A DNA stretch of 64,000 nt from contig NC_092020.1 of NCBI RefSeq assembly GCF_042242105.1, forward strand, positions 5,177,501 through 5,241,500, read 5' to 3'. Made by a program: the position numbers and the translations under genes. Source of the DNA: Pempheris klunzingeri. Lineage: Eukaryota; Chordata; Actinopteri; Acropomatiformes; Pempheridae. Positions 1 through 13,292 of the stretch are shown one piece after another; the first letter of the stretch is position 1; each line of letters opens with the position of its first letter. The notes under the pieces are model-generated. The model had not been told where the DNA came from and did no database searches. It worked only from the letters and a program-made list of their open reading frames with translations.

Positions 1-700
1 AACATTGCTTCGGCAGCCGTCTCTATTAAAGATCAACACACAGCTGCTTTCCTAAACTTTGCAATGGGAAGCAGCCAGGGCGTCAGTCGAATAAAGAAGA
101 TCCTAACTAAGTGAAATGAGTAATATTTAAGTATTAAGTATTTAGCTAAGTGGCAGCCATGATAAGTGCTGGTCAGATTCTGTAAATGCGAAGGAAAGGT
201 GCATCAGTGCTTTCTTTCTTATCTCCTTCAGCACAGGTACACTGCACAATGCTTTTTGAAAGGAAAGGAGCATTGCCCACCCGTTCACAAAACATGACCG
301 ACAATGGACAAATACCATCATGTAAGTTATCAATACTTATCAAACATTCTACATTTACATTTTCTATAACTCTCTAATATACTTATATGTTTTGAACTTT
401 CAACAATATGTTAAATCAATCAGTAAACTATGAACAGAATGCTACAGGTGTGAAGTAAACATTGTGACATGACCTATGCTCAGTTTGAGTTAGTCATTTC
501 TTCATTTTGAGCGCTGTTTTATTGGCGGCCTTTAGGAGTGTCATTCATTAATCTTACTTTAGTCACACATGCTGAAACCTTTGTTTAAATAAAGACAAGG
601 TTTAAACTGGATCTTCTCTTCAGTGGTAAGAGAATTGCAGACTAAAAATGTTTTAAATATAAATGGATATGGCAAGTTAAGCTACTTTGACCTCCTGGCA
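1..700. other. Non-coding, no recognised feature
   Basis: AT-rich sequence with only short chance open frames on both strands. I see no splice-flanked exon, no RNA gene and no simple repeat of note. Confidence 0.5.
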
Positions 701-734
701 GGTGGTGAAGAGGCTGGAGGGGGTGGGTGGCTGC

Positions 735-1330
735 CATGCAGGCATCCAAAAGATGGGACAACTTGGAAAACAAATACAAGGTAGAGCAAAGCCCATTGCT
801 GCGCACTGTGGTGGGCTAGTATTGATGGATTATGTTGTATGCTTCAAATAGGCAAATAGCACAGGTACGGACAGCGGTGAGGCAACAGCTGCTACTGGGC
901 CAATGTTTGATGCCGTGCATGAGGCACTTTGGGAAAGGCCGTCCATTCAGCCTCCCACTTTGTTGCCTCATGCTCGGTGCCAAACCATGGGCAGACTGCT
1001 GCTGAAGCCTCATCCTCTGGATGTGAAGAGCCTTCACAAATGTCCCTAGCCTGCCTGGCACAGATAGTGAGGAGGAGTCCATCCCCTCCACCTGCTCCCA
1101 GCCACCCACTAAAAGGCCAGAGAGGGGTGGGGACATGTTGGCTTTCCTCAAAAAGCAGGCTGAAAAGGAGAAAGCGAGGGATGTTTTCTATCTATGGAGT
1201 CCTGATGTGTGAATTAAAAGAAATAAAATATAAAGCTCTTCAGTTGCTGAATGAATGGAATAGTATTGAGCAACACATTGCTCCAATCCACAAACATAAA
1301 CCTAGCCCACCTAGCCCCAGTGCCTAACTC
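735..1330 (+). mobile_element. Decayed PIF/Harbinger accessory (Myb/SANT-like, MADF-type) gene
   Basis: Broken pieces of the small DNA-binding protein that PIF/Harbinger transposons carry beside the transposase. In one frame near 740-780 the residues RWDNLENKYK match the third helix of the Myb/SANT-like domain (usual form: W..L..KYK). Near 1130-1185 the plus strand reads GGDMLAFLKKQAEKEKARD, the typical linker and C-terminal helix of these proteins, where 'MLAFLKKQAE' is characteristic. The pieces lie in different frames, so the gene is a relic. The transposase remnant lies just downstream on the opposite strand, giving a convergent arrangement. Terminal inverted repeats were not identified. 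Confidence 0.6.
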
Positions 1331-1864
1331 ACTGTACTGTGAAAACTCCTTCCTCCTGCCTCTCACAAGATGGCCGAGCTGTCACCTCAAACATAACATA
1401 ACATAACATAACATAACATTTCTACTGTATATACAGCGTAATGTATGTTGTTTACTGGGGTGTATATTGACATTTTCTCAACCAGGACGTAGGTGGTGGG
1501 TAAAGGTAGAAATACCCATGTGCAAAGTAACTGACCTATTGTGAATAATACAAGCTAAATATAATGACCACACAGATGAAGAAGGTGGTCAAGCAGTAAT
1601 GGAACAAATCTAGGCTATAAATGTGCAGGTAAAGGTATAGCCACCATGATGTAGTATCTAATAATCTAATAAAACAAAGATCCATTGTAATAAATGTGAC
1701 AAATGCTGTGTGAAAGGTCTTAATCTATTTATGTGCAAACAAAATTGACTGCAAATTTTGACTGCAACCAAACTGTAACAGTACAGCCATTCAGCCATTT
1801 AAAAAAATGAAATAGTCATGGCCCTGCAGAGGTGAGGGACACTGGTTTGGGTCTGTCTAACCTC

Positions 1865-2425
1865 CATGTTCATCCCATTGCACAGGTGGTGGTGGCGGCA
1901 CTGGATGCTCTTCCTCGGCCGGCTCTAGGATGTCCCCAGCAGCGATGCTGGGATGTTATCCGAGTGTGGAGCACTGCACACACTGCGGCGCCATTAGCCA
2001 CAAAGGTGTGATCCACTTCCAGGGCTTTGAAGAAGATCCCTAGCCGCTGTGCCTTCACCATGCCAAAGGCTCTACTCTAAAATGGATTGGGTTCTGGCAT
2101 TGTGAGTGTTGAAGCACGCCTCCACTCTTCCCCTCGCTGGTTCCCTGTATGGCGTAATGAGGTTGACTGATGCAGTCACACATGGGTATCCCGCATCCCC
2201 CCAATGAAGTAAACAGCTGGTGGGTAACAGCCCCTGACAAACACTAGACTATTTCTTAGCACCCTGGTGTTGTGCACTGAACACGATTAACCAACAATTA
2301 TGTCTAGAAACGTGCAGTGGTGTCACAGATTGCCTGAAGCTGGAGAGACTGGAAGAGTTTCCTGTTCAGGTAATCCTCGATGCAGACACAGCATTCATCA
2401 ATGGCCCCCACACAGGCAACTTTTC
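1865..2425 (-). mobile_element. Decayed PIF/Harbinger transposase (DDE domain)
   Basis: Reading the minus strand from 2425 down, successive frames give a recognisable Harbinger DDE nuclease: VGAIDECC (block around the first catalytic Asp), YLNRKLFQSLQLQAICD, TTARFLDIIVG, SVHNTRVLRNS, YPPAVYFIGG, LITPYREPARG, then FNTHNARTQSILE and FFKALEVDHTFVA..AVCAVLH at the C-terminus. The order of blocks is the family order. At least two stops and three changes of frame interrupt the reading, so it cannot make a protein. The N-terminal helix-turn-helix part was not found. In intact elements the enzyme cuts and pastes the element with 3-bp target duplications. It pairs with the Myb-like remnant at 735-1330. 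Confidence 0.8.
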
Positions 2426-2439
2426 AGGGTTTTAAGTGG

Positions 2440-4134
2440 TTCTGAAGATATTATATGCAGAGGCTTATAATCACAACAAGAATAAAATCTTTCAAGAAAA
2501 TAGGATATGAGACATTTTTACCCGGATTATGTTTTTAATTCAAAATGTTTGAACTTTAAGAATGATGATATGTACAATAGTAGGTTTGTAGGCCCAATAC
2601 ATTGTGCCTATCTTGCATAAATTCTACAATTATTTCCATACAATCATACTAACTAGGATTCATGTTGATAATGACGTTAGCAGCCTTGTCACAAAGTTCT
2701 CTCCATCTCTGAAATGTTATTCTAATGTTTTATTGCAACATTTTCTAATGGCTGCAAACAGAGGAAAGAGAACTTTTGTCATTTTGCCAAATGACACCAA
2801 AAATAAACTGCCCACCCCAGCTTTAAATAAAATCGCATGCTAAATTTTCAAGAACTATAATGTAGAAGACCACAACCACAATGTACCAAAATTAGAGAGT
2901 ATCCTCTGAAATCACAGGCAGTACAGTAAACCCAGTCGACATCTAGCATTTGATAGCTATGCTGCTATATCGCAGCATTACAGATCTCGGATCAGCAGTA
3001 AACATACAATATATTTCAGCGTGCGTGCGTGTGTGTGTGTGCGTGCGTGCATGTGTGTGTGTGATTGAATGTGTATTTTTATGTTTGATCAGTGGCTTCT
3101 TTGAAGCAAACATGCCCCCCTCCACCACTCCTGCTCCTCAGTAGAGCAGATCAAAGCTGATATGTGTGATTGAGAGTCCTCCCGCTTGGTTTCACACACT
3201 GCCCATTCAGACCAGTGAAAAAGGAGGATGATCTAATATTGTGGCAGTTATGATACAATCACAAGTATGTGCTTCCCATTTGGATAACACTGAAAGGGAA
3301 AAAAAAGAATGCGGCGTCATTCTGTGTGTGTGTGTCAATACATTATCTATTAGAAGCAGGGGTTTCTGAATTTAAAGTTTATATAGTGGGACTAAGTAAT
3401 GTGATAATATGGAGTGAATAGTGACTGGGGTGAAGGAGGCAGGTGGCCGGCCTGCTGCACACCCACCAAACCCACAAACAGCTGTTCATGTCTCAAAGCC
3501 CCCTAGTGCCCCCCTATAACCACCAATTCTCTCTCTATCCCCCCCCCCCATATCCACCCCTCTCCTGCTCCAACCACACCCTCGATCCAAACCGACCATT
3601 TCTGCCTTCAGTCCATCCAGCCATTCCCCCCTCCAACCACACTCTGCTCCAGCAAGCCAACTTTGATCATGTGCCAAAATCAGGACAGGGGGCACAGCTG
3701 GTTCACCCATACATTTGTCACCTTCTGCTCTGTGGACTCAATAGAGAGACAACAGGATGAAACTGAATGGAGGAAATATTTATACCTACACAATTGTTTA
3801 GAAAAAAATAGTCTTGGCACATCATATATTGCTTCTTAATGCCAGTATCATATTGGTATCACACCACATTAATCCTATACACTATAACACTGACTTTTTG
3901 TGGTAGTATTATTCTATAGTCATTAGTGATTTTTATAGAAACAAAGCAAAGCAAGTTATAGAAAACCGAAACACCTAATCAGTGTCTCTAACTGCATGCT
4001 TGACACCCAAAGGGCCGTGCCGTAATATTGATCATGTCTTTCCAGCGTTTACATCCCACAAGTGTGCTGCTGAGTCCCAGTTGCAGCGCATACGAAGGTC
4101 AGTCTATTCTTCTCCTAAGGGCCGGATAGTGAGC
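2440..4134. other. Non-coding stretch 3' of tmem182
   Basis: Holds a (TG/CG)n microsatellite at about 3018-3062, a C-rich low-complexity patch near 3540-3600 and AT-rich sequence. No exon with convincing splice signals or family match was seen. The distal part presumably carries the 3' UTR of tmem182, but no clear minus-strand AATAAA was found. Confidence 0.4.
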
Positions 4135-6929
4135 TCACTTGCTGGCACTCAACGCCCGGCCCACCAGCATGAAGACCAGCCCGGAGATGAGCTCCAGAGG
4201 CACGCCGGCAGCCGCCACCATGAATGACAGGCCGTAGAGAACTGAAACTTGCGCGTGTGGACACGTCTCTCCTCTCTCCTGCAGGACGTAGCGCTTCACC
4301 TCCACCACCTCCATCCACAGGACGTAGAACAGCAGCGTGAACAGGAACAAGCAGGCTGAGGGAGTGATATGTAGAGCACAAGAGGGACAGGAAGACACAG
4401 ATAGAGGCTATCACTGCTGTGAGTAACACCAGAGGAATGTGGCTCCTACTCATCTCTACCGTTACCACGGTAGCAATGTTTAAACCTGTTGTTATAGCGA
4501 CAGCACTGCAGGGTGATATCTGCTGCTCCGTGTGTTGGGTATGTGTTTGTCATTTGACAGGTATGAGCAGCTGACAGCAGCAGCAGCAATGGCTGCAGCA
4601 TGTGTTTGTGTGTGTGCATTCACCTATTCCCCTGGCAGCATACACCCCACACATGCACACAGACTATATTTTACCAGCAGCAATGAGGAAAGCACCGCCC
4701 AGCCTGTACAGTTTGCGGCTGATGAAGGGGACACCGCAGACCAAGAGGAAGAATCCAGTTAGAGCTGCGACTAAGCCGAGGATTATCAGCACGGTCCAGA
4801 AACCCCGAAACACTGCAAGAAATGCAAGAATCAATGCAGTTAAGCGTCAGTGTTTATAGCAGTATCATATCCTCAGTACTTCTTCAAGCACTCTTCTTCA
4901 AGTGAGTGTGTTACCTGCTGTAGCATCATAACTTGGATGGGGCACTTGTCCGAGTGCGACAGGCAGGGGGAAGAGGTAACCATGCACACAGACCTTGGAT
5001 TCTGGTTGGTTTGCTGCATGACAAAAAAGAAAAGGTAAAAATAAAGATAAAAAAGGACAAACAGACTCTAAAAAAGGAGACCTTGTTTTATGTAATTAAA
5101 TACAGGGGAAAATAAAAAAGACACTACATGAGAGTAACATCTAAAAAAACACCCCATAAACTGAAATACATGCCAACACATTCTGTTTTTCATGCTCTCC
5201 TCTTGTATATTTTCTGTCAAATATCCAAATTATAGACATTTTTCTCTCCTACACTTGTTAGCATGTCAAGCAGACCACACTGCCGAGCATGAGACTGGAA
5301 AAGCCCCCCCCAAAAAAAACTCAGAAGGCCTACATACTGAAGAGAGTGGCCAGGAAGGCATGTGCTGTGGGCTCCACCTGAAACACACACCGCCAGAAGA
5401 AGCCCTCATGGTGCAGAGTGAGAGACGGAGGAGAGGCAGTGACGGCTTCCGCTAACTGGATCTGAATTTGAAAAAGAGACACGCAAGATGGACACTCAGA
5501 CGTCTGAGGACGGACGAACCTTGATTTCTGTCAGTTTTGTCGACACGTCTCTGTTAGCTGCTCTGTTGCATCAAACGTGGTTCTGATTATGGCCTGCCCG
5601 CCTGTGAGGTTTTCAAGGGGAACTCATGAAACACGCATGAGTGATGCCCTCCATTTGCTTGTCAAAAATATGATTGATGGTGCTGAGTAACACACAGACA
5701 CTTTAATCATCCTCTTTTGTTGAAAATGAAAGACTTTGTTGTGCTGTGATGTTAGGGAGGAGTTCAGCGGGGATTAGCTTTTAGAAATATATCCCTTACT
5801 TTGCATTTTGTGAACTTTCTCACAAGTGTGACGTGGAGGGATAAACTGGAAAATGAAAGGGGCAGTCTATATAGTTTATATATGAAGATCGGTTGGAGTA
5901 CTTGTGGGGCACTACACTGCCAGTGAAAACAGTTGTTTGATGGCTGTGGAGGAGAAAATATGAAGTCGAGATAACCGTGATGATGTCAGGTTGCAGTTAT
6001 GTGGAATGCCAACTGTGTCGTTTTATAGGAATTAATTATTTTCCCAATTACGTTGTTCTGTAAAAGGAAATCACTGACTGGATTATGTTTAGAGGCAACT
6101 ATTGTTAGAATGATTGAAGCACAACATTTGTGAACCACACAGGGGGAGGTCCACATCCAGAGACCCGTCTGTGGTTAGGTTTAGGCAACAAAAGCACTTT
6201 AGTAAATGTTAGGGAGAGATTGTATTTAGATGTTGATGAAGATGTTCTGTCTCAAGACACTGTGAACTTCTGCTGTGTTAAACTATATTATCAAACTATA
6301 TTAAACTATTTATAATCAAAAATTAAAATTTTTTGGGGGCTTGATGTTTGAAAGGCATGGGTGGACTAAGGGGTTTTGGAGCTCTACCCTATTTAAAAGT
6401 AATTGCAGTCAAATAAAAAGTCAGGATGCGTTGGCCTCTGCCACACTGATTTGGTCCATTGAGTTGTAAATACACGTCAACTGCTCCAGTGTTGTGAAAG
6501 TACAAGACTAAGTAGCTTTCGTACATCTTTAAATATCCCATAGTGGCATAACATGCACACTACTGTCTGATCAGGTTCCACATCGGTCTGTGATCCTCAC
6601 ATGGGATGTTTCAGTGATAAAAATATGCTGCTGTGACTGTTATATATACATCTGTATAGTTGGAGGTCAGTGGACAATTGTGACATCAAGCAGTAAGCTT
6701 TGCATTCACTTTATGAATTTGTGTGAATATGGACAATTATGTGCACACGGTTTTGTCCTACCTCAGTCCCATTGGCATCGTTTTCCCCTGTTGTTTGCGT
6801 CGGCCATGTATACGGTCCACAGTTGTCACTGGCCACCAGCCAGTAGTCTGTACCAAAGGCTACGAAGAAACACAGAGTCCCCACTGCCCCAAATATCCCC
6901 CCGGCCAAGGTTGCAGCTCCCACCCTCAT
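4135..6929 (-). CDS. tmem182: TMEM182, four-pass membrane protein of muscle (claudin-like fold)
   Basis: Five coding exons on the minus strand: 6929-6762, 5455-5338, 5013-4915, 4812-4675 and 4355-4135, all with GT-AG ends and matching phases, giving 247 residues (human about 229). Exon 1 begins MRVGAATLAGG and makes the first membrane segment followed by FVAFGTDYWLVA, the W-containing loop start of this PMP22/claudin superfamily. Exon 2 has HHEGFFWRC, a TMEM182 hallmark. Exon 3 ends PSYDATA, and exon 4 starts VFRGFWTVLIILG, the second membrane segment, followed by the third. Exon 5 has VSVLYGLSFMVAAAG and the last membrane helix, ending LVGRALSASK. Family knowledge: TMEM182 is enriched in muscle and fat and restrains myoblast fusion through integrin beta1. 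It lies about 0.74 kb downstream of slc9a2 on the same strand. Confidence 0.93.
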
Positions 6930-7416
6930 AACTCCAGCCTTAGACCTCCTTCACTGTGCTCTCTGTCCTCAGCTTTCAGTCTTCAGGTCAGTTTCTCCTC
7001 AGCTCCTCAGTGGAGTCCACCCTACAACCCCTTGCTCAGCCCCAGTCCCAAGGAAAACAGCCAGGCTCTCCCTGCCACTCCCTGGCATGCTGGGAGCTGT
7101 GGGCAAAAGAGGCTTCAGTAACTGAGGAGGTCAGGCAGGGGGACAGGAGTTATTTTAGGAGGCAGTAAGCCTGTCCTCGTCAAATTACCAGGGGGTGTGC
7201 GGTGCATTTATAAAGGAAACAAGGAGAGGCCGGATTGGTTTGTGTGTGTGCTTATAATGTGGACAGCGCGTATCAGCATGTGTGACTGTAAGGTATTTCT
7301 AAGGTGGGTGTTACACTTGGAGCGCCACTTTGAAAATAAATTAGACTGGAGATGCTAATGACCCCCAATCCTCCACCCAAGGTGTTCAAGAGGTGAAACA
7401 TGGAGCTGAGGAAAGC

Positions 7417-7422
7417 TTTATT
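7417..7422 (-). promoter_or_regulatory. Poly(A) signal, probable slc9a2 3' end
   Basis: AATAAA on the minus strand about 250 bases below the slc9a2 stop codon; it is the first canonical hexamer there, and implies a short 3' UTR. Confidence 0.5.
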
Positions 7423-7672
7423 GCAGCTGGCAAACACTCCAAATAATAAAACCAGAAGGTGAATTATTTAATCAATTTAATAGGTTTAATTGGAACATAT
7501 CCATTAATTTGCTAAAACCTTTTATCAACCCACTTTTGAAACCCACAATTCTCTGGCTCAATAAATACAAAGTACTTCTCACTTTATGGAGCCATTTTGA
7601 AATGACTGAACACACTGAAGTCATTGGTTTACATTCTTTTTCCTCTCTTTCTGTTTTTCGCACAGTCCGCCT

Positions 7673-10600
7673 TCAATACTGCTTCTCGTTCTCCAGGACA
7701 AAGCTGAGTTGTTTTTTTGGAGCTCTTCCCTCGGGTGCTTGGTGTTGCGGAGAGATCTGGTCCTCGCTGGCAGCTGAAGGTTTTGGATCCACTGACCGCG
7801 TCTGAGCTGAGGCTGACGGGACCGACATGTCCTGGAGGACGGGCCTCGGGCTCGTGGAGCACACTGCCAAGAGAGGAGAGGCTGCGGTGAGGTCAAGACT
7901 CACAAGGTCAGAATCGTCACGGCGTAGTTGTCAGGGTCAAAGGTCAGGAGGTGGAGAGAGGGAGGAGGGACGAGGTATTTCTTGAAACATAAGTTTAGTA
8001 AAAGCTCCTTCCTGACTCCCTGTCATCTATTGATCAGTTCCCACAGTAGTATCTTAAATACAGACACAGAAAGCCACGATAAACATAAAAACAGTACATA
8101 TCCATAGGACATCAGTCTGGGATAGAGGTGAGGAGTTAAAAAGAGGGAAAACAACATATTTTGCCTAACGTGTGTTTTTTTTTTTTTTGTATATTTATGT
8201 GTCTTGAACTGTCTTTCACTTTACCTGTGTGCGACCTGGTGAGTCCTGCTCTTACTCTGCGTGAGCCGTTGAACTCTCCATCCTCCCCCTGTCACAATGC
8301 AAGTGTACTGTAAAACAGGACAATCTCCATAGCGTGCTTGATAGTCCTTAAACATAAGACATTTCTAAGGATAAAATCATCTTTGCCTCAAGAAAAACAA
8401 GAATCAGTCTAAATGAGACTGAATGAGAATTGAAAATTGTGAGTTTACATGGATACAGTACCTGTGGCCAGTGTGTGATTGTATTATACGTGTGTCTCTC
8501 TACCAGACTCTGATGTCTGTGAAGAGGCTTCCTGGTTTTATCCATGCTGGAGTCCTGGTGCAAAGTGTGTCTGCTGTAGGCTGGTGTCTGCTGGATTGAT
8601 ACATACATGAACCCGACACGGCAGATAAGTATTGCGCAGCTGCAGAGCACGTTCCTTAATCAAGGTACAGAGAGGTACACAAACCACAGCTGTGAATTTA
8701 TTTACCTTGTTGTTGAAGTTCTGAAGGTTTCTGGAGAGAATACGCCTGATGCTGTCCATCTCCTCCGGTAAGAGGGGACGGCTGTGGGAGCGAGGGTCCA
8801 CTCTAAAAGTCAAGTGTGAATATTCACATCCATTTAGCCAGAGACAGTGTGGAGAACATATTTAATCAGTGTTCAGTGGAAAGACTGGGGTTTTAAATAG
8901 GAAGGAGCCTAGGCACATTTAGCTTTCAAACAGGTGTTGGTGTAATAATAAAGGATAAGGGAGGTCATATTTTTGTTCTGTTGAATGTAAACGTTTTAAG
9001 CACAGATTACCATGATGGTCATGAAACATAAATGCAGTCCCGGAGATCCCTGAGACATTTATATGAAGTGAAAGGTTTTCTCACAGTTGCGGCGCCTCCT
9101 CGTCTCCCCTCTGCTCCCTTCTCTCCAGCTCCTGGTAAACTCTGAGGATGCTGGAGCGAGCCTGGTGATCCTCTCGGATCAGGAACCGACGAAGGTACTT
9201 CCTGTTGAAATGCTCAAACCTCACACGCACACACATAAAATACATCACAGTAACCAGCTGACATTATTCTAAGTCCTTACTGTGGAAGATGATTCAAAAC
9301 TTTTGCATGTGGTGTTTGCTGCCACCTACTGGTGATTTCAGGGCGTATGTTTATGGGAAGGATTTTTGGGGGACACAAAAGCAGAAGGTGAAGTAAAAAA
9401 TATAACTAACTTGTCTTTCCAGTAGTGCTGCCCCCAGTAGCCAACCACATCCTCTATTCCTGCCAGCAGGTGATCAATGAGCTACGAGGAGACACAGTGT
9501 AAGTAAGTCATTCATAGGTGTGTTTGGCCTCATTATATTATTTCTCTTAGATTATTTTATATGTATGTCACTGTTTTCCATGTGGGTGTCCATCCCTGCA
9601 TGCTGCATGTCTATTAAGAAAATAAAATCTGAAAACAGAACAGCAATTTCTATGCTTTCCCTCATGAAAGGAAGGAAGTCACAGAATACATATACATACA
9701 TACATAATACAGATACATAACCTGCTATGTACATTTTGTAATGACGGGACTCTAAAAGTAAGAAAATGATACTGAGATTTAGTCATACAAATGAAAAATG
9801 TTGTGCTGTGTCCGTAAAAACAGCGAGTTTCTGTTACACCTGAACGAACAGTGTATTGAAGAGACATTCACTATTTACACCTGGAACACGCCACATTAAT
9901 GACATATATTCTATATACTGGATTCCTTCGAAAATCATATTTCCCAACACGTCGCTGTGAGTGCTGTCATTTCTCACCCTGCTGTGGATCTCCTCACTAA
10001 CAGTAGGCAGAGCTCTCTTCTTCCTCTTCACATCCAGCAGCTCTACCAGAGGCTTGATGGTCATTCCCTGGAAACCAAACAAAACCAAAGTCTCCATGTA
10101 CTCCATGAGGAAAAACTGCTTTTCATCAAATACAATACAGTGACATTATTCGGCCACCTGCACAAAGACAGTGAAGAGGATGACCACAATGGTAGTTGTG
10201 ATGAAGAGTCTTTTCTTTGGGAAGTCATCGATCAGGAAGACGAGGGAGAAACAGATTGCCCCCCTCAAGCCTCCGTAGGCAATGATGAACTGGTCTCGAA
10301 AGGTCACAACGTTCCTCCGAAGCTTGTTCACCACAGCAGTCAGCAGGAGAACACCTTCAGAGGAGAGAAGTGTGCTGATTCCTGTTCTTCAGCTCGTTAT
10401 CAAGCATCATTGGTACGCTGCTAAAAAATGGTTTTCTAAAGTGCATTTTAAATGCTACCTGTGGCCCTCCAGATGAGGCAGAGCAGCAGTGTAGAGCAGA
10501 CAAAGGGCCAGCTCCACATATGGACGTCCTGTATTGTGGAGACGCCCAGGAAGATGAAGATTAAGGTTTCACTCACGCTGCTCCACATTTTCAGGAAGTA

Positions 10601-12514
10601 CTGGATGCTGGTGTTGCTGCGCTCGGACACATTAGCCTCCACGTACTGCTTCATGGTCACAGCACAGGTCACAATGCTGCACAAACGTGGGTAAAACCAG
10701 AGCGATAAGACATAATCACCTTTCCCCGAGCTAAACAACAGACAAAAGGAGGTCTTTGAGTTTCAGTCGATACTCGGCAGCACTCACGCCATGATGCCAG
10801 AGAGGTGAAGCATCTCTGAGGTCAGGTAGGACAAGTAGGAGTAGAGGAAGACAAAGAGCGGAGCGATGACCTGGGCTCTGGAGGTGAACCGTGAGGTGAG
10901 GGCCGCCACCAGGCCGAAGAAGAGGCCGACACACAGGCCGCCGAGGCCCACCACCACCACCCTGCAGCCCCCCAGCAACACATCCAGCCCCGACACTGAC
11001 GGCAGACGAAGGAAGGACTCAAACAGCTTGTAGAGCACCTGAGAGGGAGAGAGACGAATCACGCACTGAACAATTTGCTTCATCTGGTTTTCTAGTCTAG
11101 TGACCACCTCTCCCCTCACCACAGTGACGGCGTCGTTGAGCAGCGACTCTCCAAACACCAAGATATGAAGCTGTTCGTTGACATGCATCTCCTGGAAGAC
11201 AGAGAGCACGGCCACGGGGTCGACGGCAGCGATGAGAGAGCCAAACAGCAGGCAGTGGAGGAGAGAGATGTCCCCCAGAGAGCTCTGGGCCAGCAGACAT
11301 ACACCGTACAGAGAGAGGCCAATGCCCAGGACGTTCCATAAGGTCCCCAGCACCGCATACCTGGACGATTGACATTTGAAAACCTCAACTGGGAATTTAA
11401 AACAAGGATCTGTCTATAATGTGCTAATCGCATCTCATCTTAAAGTACAAGAAAAAGTGCATTTAACAGCCACAAAAGCAGATGCACACTTGCACAGGAA
11501 TGAAAACATTGACCATGTACCAACCAGAGGATGGTACCAAGGTTTTCGAAGAACAGCCTCCCTGGTAAGAAGTATCCTGCATCCAAGACGATGGGCGGGA
11601 GCAGAAAGAGGAAGAAAGCATCAGCGCTGAGGGTCGGGGGGGCAGAGTGACGGACGCCATAGATCACCCCTCCGACAAGAAGGCCCACCATGATGAGGAG
11701 ACAGCTCTCTGGGACGACTGCTGGGACCCGGCCCGACCAGTGGAACCCTGGTGATCGGAGACGGAGGACATAAAAGGACAACATGCTAATTGGATTAATT
11801 ATATTTTTGACTTTTTCAGTTGTTCTCTTTTATTCTGTGACTCTGATTGAAAGTACAAAAGTGGAGTTGGATCATTTGCACACATAGCTTGGTACTAATG
11901 GGATGCCTGTATTGGCTTTATATATTAGAAGAATTGTGCATTTTTGAATGGGAACAAGTCAGAAAAGCTTTGGCTAGTGGCTTTTAAAATGCAGATTAGA
12001 GAGTTTTTTTTTCCTGTGTGCCTTTATATTGTAATTTCTTTATAAAAAGGAAATCTAAAAATAATAGTTTGTTAAACCACTGTGGATGACATTAACTCAT
12101 ACTGTAGCTGATAAAGTAACTCCCTGCTACCATAACATAACAAACCATGAAGAATTTTCTGCTACCTTTAGATTCGAAGCATCTAACATCTAGCTGCCTC
12201 GAACAGCATCTTATGTCATGTTGGCTTTTCGTGTGTGAGCAGAAAACCAACCGAAGCTTACCCAGCTTGGCCAGTGAGGCCAGCATGATCCACAGCACAA
12301 TCTCAAAGGGAGCCTGCACATGGTGATAGTCCACGCTGAAAACTCTCAGAGCCATCGGCAAATCCACGGACAGGCTGCCATCGCTGCTGTTGAAGCCCTG
12401 CAATGGGGGCAGGTTGTGTGGCTGAGGGAGTTCAGCAGGGGGGGTCAGGGCCAAACATGCAGGCCAGAACAGGCAGGCAGAGAGCAGCGGAGAGGGAGTC
12501 CACAGAGCAGCCAT
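7673..12514 (-). CDS. slc9a2: Na+/H+ exchanger NHE2-like (SLC9A2)
   Basis: Thirteen coding exons on the minus strand, all GT-AG and in phase, give 707 residues: 12514-12262, 11747-11525, 11360-11120, 11038-10788, 10676-10459, 10354-10158, 10067-9978, 9481-9411, 9219-9085, 8802-8706, 8554-8462, 8288-8225, 7863-7673. The protein starts with a signal-peptide-like [20 protein letters not shown]. The ion-transport domain contains [27 protein letters not shown] (135-145), AAVDPVAV and [13 protein letters not shown], with the electroneutral Asn-Asp pair at 234-235. SEEIHSR and [17 protein letters not shown] form the CHP-binding region, and the tail ends LENEKQY. It exchanges external Na+ for internal H+ at the plasma membrane, probably in epithelia. 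It resembles the NHE1/2/4 group; NHE2 is favoured by [29 protein letters not shown] and the neighbour tmem182. The tail is about 100 residues shorter than human NHE2. Confidence 0.9.
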
Positions 12515-12715
12515 CCTGTAGCCATGCTGGCACAACAGGAGAGAGAGGCAGGGAGAGAATGGGACGGGGGTTATGGAGATAGGGGGGAGGGCGAGCAGCC
12601 ACACGCATACACACACATATACACACAAAAACAACCTGACCACAACTCATGCAGCCACTAATGTGCACAGGAATCCCTGAGCTAGCAATGATATCCAACC
12701 AGCAGTACAGGGCTC

Positions 12716-12716
<1 letters not shown>

Positions 12717-12773
<57 letters not shown>
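12717..12773. repeat. (CA)n microsatellite
   Basis: About 28 uninterrupted CA units, 0.2 kb upstream of the slc9a2 start codon. Confidence 0.95.
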
Positions 12774-12775
<2 letters not shown>

Positions 12776-13292
12776 TACTTGCTTAGACACACTTTGGAGA
12801 CACATGGAAAAACGAAAAACTACATCTCTACGGGAACACCACTTTCAGTGATCATATAATAATAGATTAATTAATCAGTCAATCAAGTGATATATTGATT
12901 ATTTTCTTTTGCATGTACTGATTTGGATTGTTTTGAACAGAGCGTTTCTTCTATCCTCCTAAAAGGCTAACATAAGAAAAGATCAGTCTTTTTCTACCAG
13001 ACAGAAAAATCTGAATGCAGTATGATAAGAATGGAAGCAGCGGCGGCGTTATTGATGATAATGTGACCCATGCAAAGTATGTTGCCACATTCTTGATGTG
13101 TAATTGTTTATTTTGTTTAAGCGACGCTACATATTTTCAGGCAATGGTAAGTAAATAAGTCCTTGGAGGCTTCTATGCTGAAAACACATGTACACCACCA
13201 CAGACAGTAAGGAGTAGCAGGGAGCAGGAGAGTGTTTGCTGTAACGAAGCTGCTTTGATGATGTAACTGTCATAATATTGTCATTCTGTCAA

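Noticed and set aside
3443-3760. 105-codon plus-strand frame rich in Pro/His
   Set aside because: C-rich low complexity, no domain, no splice partners.
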